A DNA stretch of 46,972 bases from Flammeovirgaceae bacterium UBA5008. GTDB taxonomy: Bacteria > Bacteroidota > Bacteroidia > Cytophagales > Cyclobacteriaceae. The number at the start of each line of letters is the position of its first letter. Within the stretch, counting starts at the first letter, position 1. Below are positions 1-7,874 of the stretch, piece after piece. The notes beneath the pieces are model-generated. The model searched no databases. It worked only from the letters and a program-made list of their open reading frames with translations, and was not told where the DNA came from. Location: positions 22,655 through 69,626 of the forward strand of contig DGYK01000007.1 of NCBI GenBank assembly GCA_002398365.1, read 5' to 3'. The position numbers and the translations under genes are program-made.

Positions 1-897
1 TTACATCGCTTCAATGGTTGGGATCGTCCGATCCTTACCGACAGCGGTGGCTATCAGGTATATTCGCTTGGCGCGAACAGAAAGATCACCGAAGAAGGCG
101 TGATTTTCAAATCACACATTGATGGTTCCAAGCATACGTTTACACCCGAAGGGGTAATGGATATTGAACGCACGATTGGTGCCGATATCATTATGGCTTT
201 TGATGAATGTACACCCTACCCGTGCGAATACGACTATGCTAAAAAATCGATGGGCCTCACCCACCGTTGGCTGACCCGATGCATTAATCGCGTAAATAGT
301 ACAGAACCTAAATACGGTTATCAGCAAACCCTTTTTCCCATTGTACAGGGTAGTGTATATGCCGACTTACGCAAACAATCGGCTGAGTTTGTGGCCAACC
401 AACAGCAAGATGGCAATGCGATTGGCGGACTTTCTGTAGGCGAGCCGCATGAGATGATGTACGAAATGACGGATTTGGTCTGCGGTATTTTGCCGGCCGA
501 CCGACCTCGTTATCTGATGGGTGTAGGTACTCCCGAAAATATTTTAGAATGCATCGCTTTAGGAATCGATATGTTTGATTGTGTGATGCCTACCCGCAAT
601 GCGCGCAACGGCATGCTTTTCACCACCCAAGGCATTATCAATATCCGCAACGAAAAGTGGAAAGACGACCTTAGCCCGATCGATGCGGAACTGGGCGGCC
701 ACGTGAGTACTTTCTATTCCAAAGCCTATTTGCGCCATTTAATTATCGCCAAAGAAATTTTAGGCGCGCAAATTGCTTCTATACACAATCTGACCTTCTA
801 TTTGTGGCTGGTGCGCCAAGCGCGCCAGAAAATTCAGGAGGGCACTTTTGCCGAATGGAAAAATAAAATGATAAAAACCGTTTCGGCACGGTTATAG
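1..897 (+). CDS. tgt: Queuine/preQ1 tRNA-ribosyltransferase, 5' end cut by window
   Basis: This enzyme exchanges guanine at the wobble position of GUN-anticodon tRNAs for a queuosine precursor, in the cytoplasm. The frame is open from base 1, so the N-terminus lies outside the window. The visible part starts at the TDSGGYQV motif, followed by IMAFDECTPYP (family aspartate region), the GGLSVGEP loop, and a C-terminal KAYLRHL...ASIHNL segment. In most bacterial Tgt proteins a CxCxxC zinc motif precedes KAYLRHL. Here that stretch reads AELGGHVSTFYS and has no cysteine, while the IHNL histidine remains. I recall cysteine-free versions in other Bacteroidota, so this is probably a lineage trait. 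The lptG-like gene starts 20 bases downstream, suggesting co-transcription. Confidence 0.95.
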   Translation, partial: LHRFNGWDRPILTDSGGYQVYSLGANRKITEEGVIFKSHIDGSKHTFTPEGVMDIERTIGADIIMAFDECTPYPCEYDYAKKSMGLTHRWLTRCINRVNSTEPKYGYQQTLFPIVQGSVYADLRKQSAEFVANQQQDGNAIGGLSVGEPHEMMYEMTDLVCGILPADRPRYLMGVGTPENILECIALGIDMFDCVMPTRNARNGMLFTTQGIINIRNEKWKDDLSPIDAELGGHVSTFYSKAYLRHLIIAKEILGAQIASIHNLTFYLWLVRQARQKIQEGTFAEWKNKMIKTVSARL

Positions 898-917
898 ATT
901 GAATGAAAGATTTTTAA

Positions 918-2015
918 ATGAAACTGCTGGACAAATACATCTTTAAGAAAATCATCTCCACTTTCATTTTCGTGGTGCTGATTTTAGAGGCGATCATCTG
1001 CATCATCGACCTCACTGAAAAGATGGACAAGTTTGTTCAGTTTAAGCTGAGCAAAATGGTGATTCTTAGCTATTACATGGACTTCATTCCTTGGATAGCC
1101 GGGTTCCTGTCGCCCATCACCATATTCATCGCCATCATTTATGTTACATCCCGGATGGCGGCACATACCGAAATCGTGGCCATCTTGGGCAGTGGCATCA
1201 GTTTCCGCAGATTTTTGTATCCTTACTTTCTCGCAGCAACCGTGATAGCCATCATGAGTTTCATTTTGAATGGCTGGGTGATTCCAAAATCAAACTATGA
1301 TCGCCTTCTTTTCGAAATGCAATATTTCCAAAACAAGTACTACTTCGAAGAGCGCAATGTTCACATGCAAGTGGCACCTAACGTGAACCTGTTCATTCAG
1401 AACTACAACAACCAAGGAAACACCGGCTATCAATTTTCACTGGAACGCTTTGATCAGAATCGGCTGGTCGAAAAACTATCTGCTGATAATATTGTGTGGG
1501 ATACGGTTAAAATGAAGTGGACCCTAAAAATGTGGAAGCGAAAAAAAATTGATAGCATATTTCGGGTCCAGAAAACGAGCGATATTCCGTTGGTTGAAAA
1601 AGGAGAATCGCTCGACACCACTTTGGCCATTACGCCCAAAGATTTTGAAAACAATAAAAAGATGTATGGCGGCATGACCATTCCCGAACTGACCGAGAAG
1701 ATTGAAACTTTACGCTTTCGGGGCTCAACGGGCGTAGAGGCGTACGAAACAGAACGACACATTCGCTATTCATCGCCTTTCTACATTTATGTATTGGTAT
1801 TTATGGGTGCGATTGTTTCCGCCCGCAAAAGCCGTGGAGGGACAGGATTTCAAATTGCCCTTGGATTCTTGCTTGCCTTCATCTTTATTCTCTTCTTTAC
1901 TATTGCCAGTACGTTTGCCCAAACGGGTGCACTTTCTCCGTGGTTAGCAGCCTGGCTGCCCAATATTGTGTTTGGGTTGATTACTTTGCTGATGTATAAA
2001 TACGTACCGCGTTGA
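918..2015 (+). CDS. LptF/LptG-family (YjgP/YjgQ) permease
   Basis: This is a predicted inner-membrane permease subunit of the lipopolysaccharide export machine, working with LptB and LptC. The 365-residue length and layout fit the family. There are three hydrophobic segments in the first ~120 residues (near 10-30, 50-80 and 95-120), then a periplasmic beta-rich region of ~170 residues, and three hydrophobic segments at the C-terminus (about 285-365). The N-terminal start MKLLDKYIFKKI is typical of Bacteroidota members. The ATG lies 20 bases after tgt, and the stop codon overlaps the TTG start of the next gene. LptF and LptG cannot be told apart from one copy. Confidence 0.88.
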   Translation: MKLLDKYIFKKIISTFIFVVLILEAIICIIDLTEKMDKFVQFKLSKMVILSYYMDFIPWIAGFLSPITIFIAIIYVTSRMAAHTEIVAILGSGISFRRFLYPYFLAATVIAIMSFILNGWVIPKSNYDRLLFEMQYFQNKYYFEERNVHMQVAPNVNLFIQNYNNQGNTGYQFSLERFDQNRLVEKLSADNIVWDTVKMKWTLKMWKRKKIDSIFRVQKTSDIPLVEKGESLDTTLAITPKDFENNKKMYGGMTIPELTEKIETLRFRGSTGVEAYETERHIRYSSPFYIYVLVFMGAIVSARKSRGGTGFQIALGFLLAFIFILFFTIASTFAQTGALSPWLAAWLPNIVFGLITLLMYKYVPR

Positions 2016-2905
2016 TTGCTACAACCAAAGATTATTTCAAGCTGCACTTCATCGTGCTACTTTTTGGATTTACCGCCATTTTAGGAAAGCTCGTTTCCAT
2101 ACCTGCCGTTGAAATGGTTTTCTACCGCACGTTAATGGCGGCCGCTGGAATGACTGTTTTGCTTTTAATTGTGAAAGGATCATTCAAGGTTTCTCAATCC
2201 AACTTTATCAAAATTTTTCTGACAGGTTCAATTGTCGCCATTCACTGGATCACCTTTTTTGTGTCCGGTAGAATTTCAAACCCATCCACAAGCTTAGTCG
2301 GTTTTGCCACCTGCTCGTTTTGGGCTGCCCTCATCGAACCGATCGCTAAGCGCAAAAAAATTCAGGCGCTCGAAGTAGGTTTGGGTATTGTGGTGCTCGT
2401 TGGCTTGATTCTGATTTTTTCATTCAACTTCGATTATGCGTTTGGTTTGTTTTTAGGCATTATCTCCGGATTGACCGCAGCTATTTTCAGTGTGATCAAT
2501 TCAAAAATTGCAGCGCGGGTTAGTGCTTATACCATCACCTTGTACGAAATGTTGGGAGCTTGCGCAACCGTCATTTTGTTCTTCCCGATTTACAAAATGT
2601 ATATAGCCGAAGATCACCAGCTTCACCTGATACCCGCAACAATGGATTGGGTTTACATTGGCACGATGGCTATTGCATGCTCGGTCTACGCCTATTCTGT
2701 GATGATCAATCTTAGTAAAAAGCTCTCCGTATTTTTTATTCAGCTAGCACTGAACCTTGAACCTGTTTACGGAATTCTCATTGCGCTCTTCGTATTCGGG
2801 CAGCAAGAGGTAATGGGCTGGAATTTTTATGTGGGCACGCTGATCATTCTCAGTGCCGTGGCGATCTTCCCGCTTATTAAAAGCAGGCAGGGTTTTCAAA
2901 GTTAA
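2012..2905 (+). CDS. EamA-family (DMT superfamily) transporter
   Basis: This is a predicted integral membrane transporter of about 297 residues with roughly ten hydrophobic segments, matching the duplicated five-helix EamA layout. FYRTLMAAAGM and NLEPVYGILIALFVFGQ are typical of the two halves. The substrate cannot be predicted. The only good start in frame is a TTG at 2012 that overlaps the stop of the LptF/G gene by four bases (TTGA). The next ATG would remove the first membrane helix. Translational coupling to the upstream gene is therefore likely. Confidence 0.85.
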   Translation: MIATTKDYFKLHFIVLLFGFTAILGKLVSIPAVEMVFYRTLMAAAGMTVLLLIVKGSFKVSQSNFIKIFLTGSIVAIHWITFFVSGRISNPSTSLVGFATCSFWAALIEPIAKRKKIQALEVGLGIVVLVGLILIFSFNFDYAFGLFLGIISGLTAAIFSVINSKIAARVSAYTITLYEMLGACATVILFFPIYKMYIAEDHQLHLIPATMDWVYIGTMAIACSVYAYSVMINLSKKLSVFFIQLALNLEPVYGILIALFVFGQQEVMGWNFYVGTLIILSAVAIFPLIKSRQGFQS

Positions 2906-2917
2906 AACCGGATTCTG

Positions 2918-3235
2918 TTATTGAGCTAATCGTAATACAATTCCATCAATCTCCTCCGTAATTCGAATCTGGCAGCCCAAGCGGCTATTATCCTTTACAT
3001 GAAAAGCTTGGTCTAACATCGCGAGTTCTGAATCACTTTGTTCGGGCAATGCCGTATCCGATTCCAAATACACCTGGCACGAAGCGCACAGTGCCATTCC
3101 ACCACAGGTTCCCTCTACCGGCAATTCGTAGGATTTACAAATTTCCATGATGTTCATATTCATGTCCGTGGGTGCATCCAGTTCGTGCTTCTTACCCTCA
3201 CGGTCGATGATATGTACTTTGATCATGTTTTCCAT
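2918..3235 (-). CDS. 2Fe-2S ferredoxin
   Basis: This is a small electron carrier of 105 residues with an adrenodoxin/plant-type 2Fe-2S fold. The cluster ligands are visible as C44, C50 and C53 (TCGGMALCASC) and C88 (RLGCQIRI). The CX5CX2C spacing is that of the adrenodoxin/Fdx group. The gene sits 9 bases downstream of a thioredoxin-reductase-like ferredoxin reductase on the same strand. The two probably form a reductase/ferredoxin pair, which is inferred from position. It converges on the EamA gene with only 12 bases between the stops, and I see no terminator there. Confidence 0.93.
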   Translation of the reverse strand: MENMIKVHIIDREGKKHELDAPTDMNMNIMEICKSYELPVEGTCGGMALCASCQVYLESDTALPEQSDSELAMLDQAFHVKDNSRLGCQIRITEEIDGIVLRLAQ

Positions 3236-3244
3236 AGCGCGACT

Positions 3245-4255
3245 TTAAAATCCGGTTACCCCATTGACGGTGGTATACTTCAAAACATTTTTCTTGTTGG
3301 GATGAATTCGCGCGAAAGCGCTTTGCACCGCCAGTGTTCCTTCATGAAACCCGCACAAAATCAATTTCAATTTTCCGGGATAGGTGTTGATGTCTCCGAT
3401 GGCGTACACACCTTTCCGGTTCGTTGAATAATCAAACGTGTCCACCTTCACTGCATTCTTTTCAATCTCTAAACCCCAGTTGGCGATTGGTCCGAGACTG
3501 GGTGTTAATCCAAACAAAGGCACGAAATGGTCGGTAGGTTTTTCAATGCTTCCCATGGTGGCGTGATTGATCGTCACTGCCTCCACTTTTCCGTTTCCGG
3601 AAATGCCTGTCACCTCAGCATCGGTGATCAAATTGATTTTTCCGGCTGCTGCCATATCCATCACTTTCTGCACGGAATCCAAGTGTCCGCGGAAAGAAGT
3701 TCTGCGATGCACCAATGATAGTTCACTCGCAATGTTTTTTTCAACGAGATAGATCGACCAATCCAACGCAGAGTCGCCTCCACCGGAAACCACTACGCGT
3801 TTGCCTTTATAAAATTCAGGATCGCGAATGATGTACTCTACTCCTTTATCTTCATAGTTGGCCAATTCGGCAATCGGTGGCTTGCGCGGTTCAAACACGC
3901 CCAGTCCTCCGGCTATCATCACAATTGGGGCTTTGTGTTGGGTTCCTTTGTTCGTGGTTACGATGAATTTCCCGTCTTCGGTTTCCGTCAATTCAGTGGC
4001 CGATTCGCCCAGCGTAAATCCGGGTTTAAAAACGCCACACTGTTCCATCAGCTTCTCCACCAATTCTCCTGCATTCACGGTTGGATATCCTGGAATATCG
4101 TAAATCGGTTTTTTAGGATAAATCTCAATGAGTTGACCTCCGGCTGCCGGCAACGAATCAATCAGGTGGCAGCGCAGTTTCAACAGACCCGCTTCAAACA
4201 CCGTAAACAATCCAACAGGTCCAGCACCTATTATAATAATGTCAGTTTCAATCAT
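3245..4255 (-). CDS. Ferredoxin-NAD(P)+ reductase, thioredoxin-reductase-like
   Basis: This FAD/NAD(P)-dependent oxidoreductase of 336 residues is of the YumC/type-2 FNR kind, which moves electrons between NADPH and ferredoxin. The N-terminal FAD site is IIIIGAGPVGL. A second dinucleotide site, VVVSGGGDSALDW, lies near the middle, and the FAD-binding GVYAIGDINTYPGKLKL is near the C-terminus. The CxxC redox pair of true thioredoxin reductases is absent from the central domain, which favours the FNR reading. I chose ATG 4255 (MIETDIII) over an in-frame ATG seven codons upstream, because the FAD motif then begins close to the N-terminus as usual. A TATTTTTG box lies 18 bases upstream. Confidence 0.9.
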   Translation of the reverse strand: MIETDIIIIGAGPVGLFTVFEAGLLKLRCHLIDSLPAAGGQLIEIYPKKPIYDIPGYPTVNAGELVEKLMEQCGVFKPGFTLGESATELTETEDGKFIVTTNKGTQHKAPIVMIAGGLGVFEPRKPPIAELANYEDKGVEYIIRDPEFYKGKRVVVSGGGDSALDWSIYLVEKNIASELSLVHRRTSFRGHLDSVQKVMDMAAAGKINLITDAEVTGISGNGKVEAVTINHATMGSIEKPTDHFVPLFGLTPSLGPIANWGLEIEKNAVKVDTFDYSTNRKGVYAIGDINTYPGKLKLILCGFHEGTLAVQSAFARIHPNKKNVLKYTTVNGVTGF

Positions 4256-4272
4256 GGCTAAAAAATAGAGTC

Positions 4273-4281
4273 GCAAAAATA
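4273..4281 (-). promoter_or_regulatory. Bacteroidota-type -7 promoter box for the FNR/ferredoxin pair
   Basis: On the minus strand this reads TATTTTTGC, a full match to the TAnnTTTG(C) -7 consensus of the primary sigma factor in Bacteroidota. The FNR start codon is 18 bases downstream. No TTG -33 box is seen at the usual 19-21 base spacing. Confidence 0.5.
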
Positions 4282-4302
4282 CTTAATAATTGGGCATCGA
4301 CC

Positions 4303-4431
4303 ATGTACAAAATGGGCTCTACTGCTTCCATTTTAGCACTGCCAATGGTTTTATCTAAACATCAAAATCTGGAAGGTGTTTTAATTTGTTTCGAAGATGA
4401 TGAGATCGCTCACTTTTTCTCGTTCGATTAA
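4303..4431 (+). other. Possible 42-codon small ORF, uncertain
   Basis: An ATG-initiated frame of 42 codons beginning MYKMGSTASILAL and ending in an acidic/aromatic tail (FEDDEIAHFF) occupies most of the gap between the FNR gene and the amidophosphoribosyltransferase-like gene. Codon choice is not unreasonable, but I recognise no family and see no promoter or ribosome site. It may be chance or a gene remnant. Confidence 0.2.
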
Positions 4432-4442
4432 ACTATAAAACC

Positions 4443-4450
4443 TAACTTTG
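4443..4450 (+). promoter_or_regulatory. -7 promoter box of the amidophosphoribosyltransferase-like gene
   Basis: TAACTTTG matches TAnnTTTG exactly and ends 13 bases before the ATG at 4464. A start of transcription 5-8 bases downstream would leave a leader of only about six bases. Confidence 0.5.
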
Positions 4451-4463
4451 TGTTTTCAACCCT

Positions 4464-6347
4464 ATGAGCGATACTATCCTTCACGAGTGCGGCATTGCCC
4501 TCATCCGATTGCGCAAGCCATTATCCTACTACATCGAAAAATATGGCTCCACTTTCGCCATGAACAAGATGTACATTTTGATGGAAAAACAGCACAATCG
4601 TGGGCAAGATGGTGCCGGTATTGCCAACATTAAAATAGACCAGAAGCCCGGTTTTCGCTTTTTTAGCCGTTACCGTTCCATAAAGCCCCAACCGGTGGCG
4701 CACCTCTTCAAAAAAATAGGTAAAAAGTACAAGAAGGCTCAAAAGGAAGGCAAAGAGAAGTTCAAAAACGAAGCGTGGCTGAAAGAGAATCTGGCATTCT
4801 CAGGCGAACTGTGGCTCGGTCATCTACGCTATGGCACCCACGGCCTCAACAGCATCGAAAATGTGCATCCATTTCTACGTCAAAATAACTGGCGCAGCCG
4901 CAATCTGGTGATGGCCGGAAACTTTAACATGACCAACGTAGATGAGCTTTTTAATGTGTTGGTGGATCTCGGCCAGCATCCAAAAGATAAGGTGGACACC
5001 GTTACCGTGATGGAGAAGATTGGCCACTTTCTGGATGAAGAAGTGCAGAGTCTTTTTGAAAAATATAAAGATCAATTCACCAATAAAGAAGTCAGCGACA
5101 TTATTGAAAATGAGTTGAACCTTCAAAACGTACTTCGCAGAGCGTGCAAAGATTTTGACGGTGGCTATACCATGGCTGGAATGACAGGCTCAGGCTCGGC
5201 TTTTGTAGTGCGCGACCCCAGCGGTATTCGTCCCGCTTATTATTATGCCGATGAAGAAATTGTAGTGGTTGCTTCGGAAAAGCCGGCTATCAAAACAGCT
5301 TTCAACATCAACTACGAACAAATACAGGAAGTGAAGCCGGGGCATGCGCTCATCATCAACAAAGACGCAAGCTACTCGCAGCAACAAATCATCGCTCCGT
5401 TTGAAAAAACATCTTGCAGCTTTGAGCGAATTTATTTCTCACGCGGCACCGATCCGGAAATCTATCAGGAACGCAAACAACTCGGAAAACTGCTCGTTCC
5501 GCAGATTTTAAAATCCATCAACTTCGATTTAAAAAATACCATCTTCTCCTACATCCCTAACACTGCTGAAACGGCTTTTCTGGGAATGATGGCGGGTATT
5601 GAAGATTACCTGATCAGCAAACAAAAAGATTTTATTCTCGATGGCAAGCCTACGGTTGATTCGTTGGAAGACATCCTGTCGTTCCGTCCACGCATCGAGA
5701 AAATCGTTATCAAAGATGTGAAACTTCGCACTTTTATTACTGATGACGATCATCGCGATGAAATGGTAGCACACGTGTACGACACTACCTACGAAGTGGT
5801 GAACAAAGGAAAAGATACGTTGGTGGTGATTGATGACTCGATCGTGCGTGGCACTACGCTTGAAAAAAGTATTTTAAAAATGCTCGATCGCCTCGGACCT
5901 AAAAAGATTGTGGTCGTATCCTCCGCTCCTCAAATCCGCTTCCCCGATTGCTATGGCATTGACATGAGCAAGATGGGAGATTTCGTGGCTTTCCGTGCCG
6001 TGATTAAGCTGCTCAAGGAACAGGGTAAAGATTATTTACTGGGCGAAGTATACGAGCAATGCCAACAAGCCCGCTTGCAAGAGCGACCCGTAAATTATGT
6101 GAAGCGTTTGTACGAAGAATTTACTCCCGAAGAAATCTCTGCAAAAATTGCCGACATCGTACGTCCGGAAGGCATGAAAGCCGAATTGGAAGTGGTCTAC
6201 CAAACAGTCGAAAATCTGCATAAAGCTATTCCTAACCACAGTGGCGATTGGTACTTCACCGGAAATTTCCCTACACCGGGTGGTATGAAGGTGGCTAACA
6301 AGTCGTATCTCAACTATATGGATGGAAAATTGGTGAGGGCCTATTAA
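4464..6347 (+). CDS. Long-form amidophosphoribosyltransferase-like protein (PurF paralogue)
   Basis: This 627-residue cytoplasmic protein has the PurF layout: an N-terminal class-II glutamine amidotransferase and a C-terminal phosphoribosyltransferase. The catalytic cysteine would be C9 (HECGIA) after removal of an eight-residue propeptide. RGQDGAGIAN, GHLRYGTHG and DPSGIRPAYY are typical amidotransferase motifs. VVIDDSIVRGTT is the PRPP-binding loop, and APQIRFPDCYGIDM follows as in PurF. Classical PurF is about 470-510 residues. This one has a lysine-rich insert near residues 70-110, another near 185-220, and a C-terminal extension of about 100 residues. It may be the purine-pathway enzyme or a second paralogue; a conventional purF may exist elsewhere. 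Confidence 0.85.
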   Translation: MSDTILHECGIALIRLRKPLSYYIEKYGSTFAMNKMYILMEKQHNRGQDGAGIANIKIDQKPGFRFFSRYRSIKPQPVAHLFKKIGKKYKKAQKEGKEKFKNEAWLKENLAFSGELWLGHLRYGTHGLNSIENVHPFLRQNNWRSRNLVMAGNFNMTNVDELFNVLVDLGQHPKDKVDTVTVMEKIGHFLDEEVQSLFEKYKDQFTNKEVSDIIENELNLQNVLRRACKDFDGGYTMAGMTGSGSAFVVRDPSGIRPAYYYADEEIVVVASEKPAIKTAFNINYEQIQEVKPGHALIINKDASYSQQQIIAPFEKTSCSFERIYFSRGTDPEIYQERKQLGKLLVPQILKSINFDLKNTIFSYIPNTAETAFLGMMAGIEDYLISKQKDFILDGKPTVDSLEDILSFRPRIEKIVIKDVKLRTFITDDDHRDEMVAHVYDTTYEVVNKGKDTLVVIDDSIVRGTTLEKSILKMLDRLGPKKIVVVSSAPQIRFPDCYGIDMSKMGDFVAFRAVIKLLKEQGKDYLLGEVYEQCQQARLQERPVNYVKRLYEEFTPEEISAKIADIVRPEGMKAELEVVYQTVENLHKAIPNHSGDWYFTGNFPTPGGMKVANKSYLNYMDGKLVRAY

Positions 6348-6384
6348 AGAAGGCTTTCAAACCACCTAAAGAGATTATCTAATC

Positions 6385-6419
6385 TGTTCATTTTTGAACA
6401 TCTTTGTACGTTCAAGAAC
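6385..6419. promoter_or_regulatory. Two adjacent GTTC/GAAC palindromes, putative operator
   Basis: TGTTCA-TTTT-TGAACA (6385-6400) is a perfect inverted repeat with a four-base spacer. GTTC-AA-GAAC (6410-6419) follows ten bases on. Between them, CATCTTTG (6399-6406) is one base from the TAnnTTTG -7 box. The arrangement looks like a repressor operator overlapping a promoter. No regulator known to bind such a site is encoded next to it. Confidence 0.45.
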
Positions 6420-6461
6420 AAAAGAAAGTGTATAAACTGCATTTTCGGACAGTTCCTGCAT

Positions 6462-6477
6462 TGGCACAATTTTTTCA
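6462..6477 (+). promoter_or_regulatory. Candidate sigma-54 (-24/-12) promoter
   Basis: TGGCAC, five bases, then TTTCA matches the consensus TGGCAC-N5-TTGCA at all but one position, with the -24 and -12 elements at correct spacing. The site lies 30 bases before the GTG start of a sigma-54 activator gene, so autoregulation is plausible. The mismatch falls in the important GC pair of the -12 element. Confidence 0.4.
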
Positions 6478-6506
6478 TGTTGTATGTCACTTAACCCAAA
6501 CCTCTT

Positions 6507-7874
6507 GTGAACGAAGGCGGCAAAATTTTAATGGTAGATGATGATGAAGACGTTCTTCTCGCTGCCAAAATGCTTTTAAAAAAATCCAATCACCAAGTCA
6601 TTATTGAAAAGAATCCGAATAAGATTCCCTTTCTGCTCAACAACGATTCGTATGATGTGATTTTGTTGGATATGAATTTCAGCAAAGACACTACCAGCGG
6701 CAAAGAAGGCTTTGAGTGGCTGAAAGTGATCAAAGAACGCGAGCCCGATGCTGTGGTAATCATGATCACTGCCTTTGGCGATGTGGAAATGGCCGTGCGC
6801 GCACTGAAAGAAGGTGCCACCGATTTCGTCTTAAAGCCTTGGCAAAACGAAAAGCTAATTGCCACAATCTCAACTGCTATCAAACTCAAAAAATCGTACA
6901 ACGAAGTAGATAAGCTGCGCAAGGCAAAAGAAATGCTCGAAGAGCAAATCAGTCAGCCATTCCGTGATATTATTGGCAACAGCCCTGCCATCAACGAAGT
7001 TTTTGCTTTGATCGATAAAGTAGCCAAAACGGATGCAAATATTTTGATCTTAGGTGAAAATGGAACGGGAAAGGAATTAGTAGCACGCGCCATTCATCAA
7101 AAGTCGTTGCGCAAAGACAATTCATTTGTAGCTGTGGATATGGGTGCGGTGACAGAAACGCTTTTTGAAAGTGAATTATTCGGTCACAAAAAAGGTGCCT
7201 TTACCGATGCACGTGAAGATCGTCCCGGTAGATTTGAATTGGCGAATGGCGGAACATTGTTTCTCGATGAAATTGGAAATCTGAGCATGAGCTTACAAAG
7301 CAAATTGCTCAGCGCTCTTCAGTCGCGACAGGTTACGCGAGTAGGCTCTAACCAACCGATCGAAGTAGATATCCGTTTGGTGTGCGCTACAAACATGCCT
7401 TTACACCAAATGGTGAAAGAAGGTAGATTTAGACAAGACTTGTTGTATCGGATCAACACCGTGGAAATCAACATCCCGCCTCTCGGTGAGCGCATTGATG
7501 ATATTCCAATGTTGGCTAATCACTTTTTAAATTATTACTCTAAAAAATACCGCAAAGATGTGCTCTCCATCTCACCTGAGGCCATGAACAAATTGAAGAA
7601 GTACCCTTGGCCGGGCAACGTGCGTGAGTTACAACATTCCATCGAACGTGCATTAATTATGGCCGACTCGCCCACGCTGCAGGAAAGTGATTTCCTTTTC
7701 AGTCGTAAAGGCAACGATACCATGGCCAGTGACACACTCAATTTAGATGAAGTGGAAAAGTCAGCTGTGATGAAAGCCATTCAATTGCACAATGGCAATA
7801 TTTCAAAAGCAGCCGATGAACTTGGCTTGACTCGTGCTTCGCTCTACCGCAGGATGGAAAAATATGGAATTTAA
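6507..7874 (+). CDS. Sigma-54-dependent response regulator, NtrC/AtoC type
   Basis: This 455-residue DNA-binding activator has three domains. The receiver (about 1-125) has an acidic pocket VDDDED, a predicted phospho-acceptor D55 (VILLDMNF) and the KPW lysine. The AAA+ domain (about 155-395) has Walker A GENGTGKELVAR and Walker B GGTLFLDEIGN. A Fis-type helix-turn-helix lies at the C-terminus (NISKAADELGLTRASLYRRM). The sigma-54 contact loop reads GAFTDA instead of GAFTGA, which I recall from other Bacteroidota activators. The start is GTG, because ILMVDDDED must sit near the N-terminus. The partner histidine kinase overlaps its 3' end by 11 bases. Confidence 0.95.
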   Translation: MNEGGKILMVDDDEDVLLAAKMLLKKSNHQVIIEKNPNKIPFLLNNDSYDVILLDMNFSKDTTSGKEGFEWLKVIKEREPDAVVIMITAFGDVEMAVRALKEGATDFVLKPWQNEKLIATISTAIKLKKSYNEVDKLRKAKEMLEEQISQPFRDIIGNSPAINEVFALIDKVAKTDANILILGENGTGKELVARAIHQKSLRKDNSFVAVDMGAVTETLFESELFGHKKGAFTDAREDRPGRFELANGGTLFLDEIGNLSMSLQSKLLSALQSRQVTRVGSNQPIEVDIRLVCATNMPLHQMVKEGRFRQDLLYRINTVEINIPPLGERIDDIPMLANHFLNYYSKKYRKDVLSISPEAMNKLKKYPWPGNVRELQHSIERALIMADSPTLQESDFLFSRKGNDTMASDTLNLDEVEKSAVMKAIQLHNGNISKAADELGLTRASLYRRMEKYGI

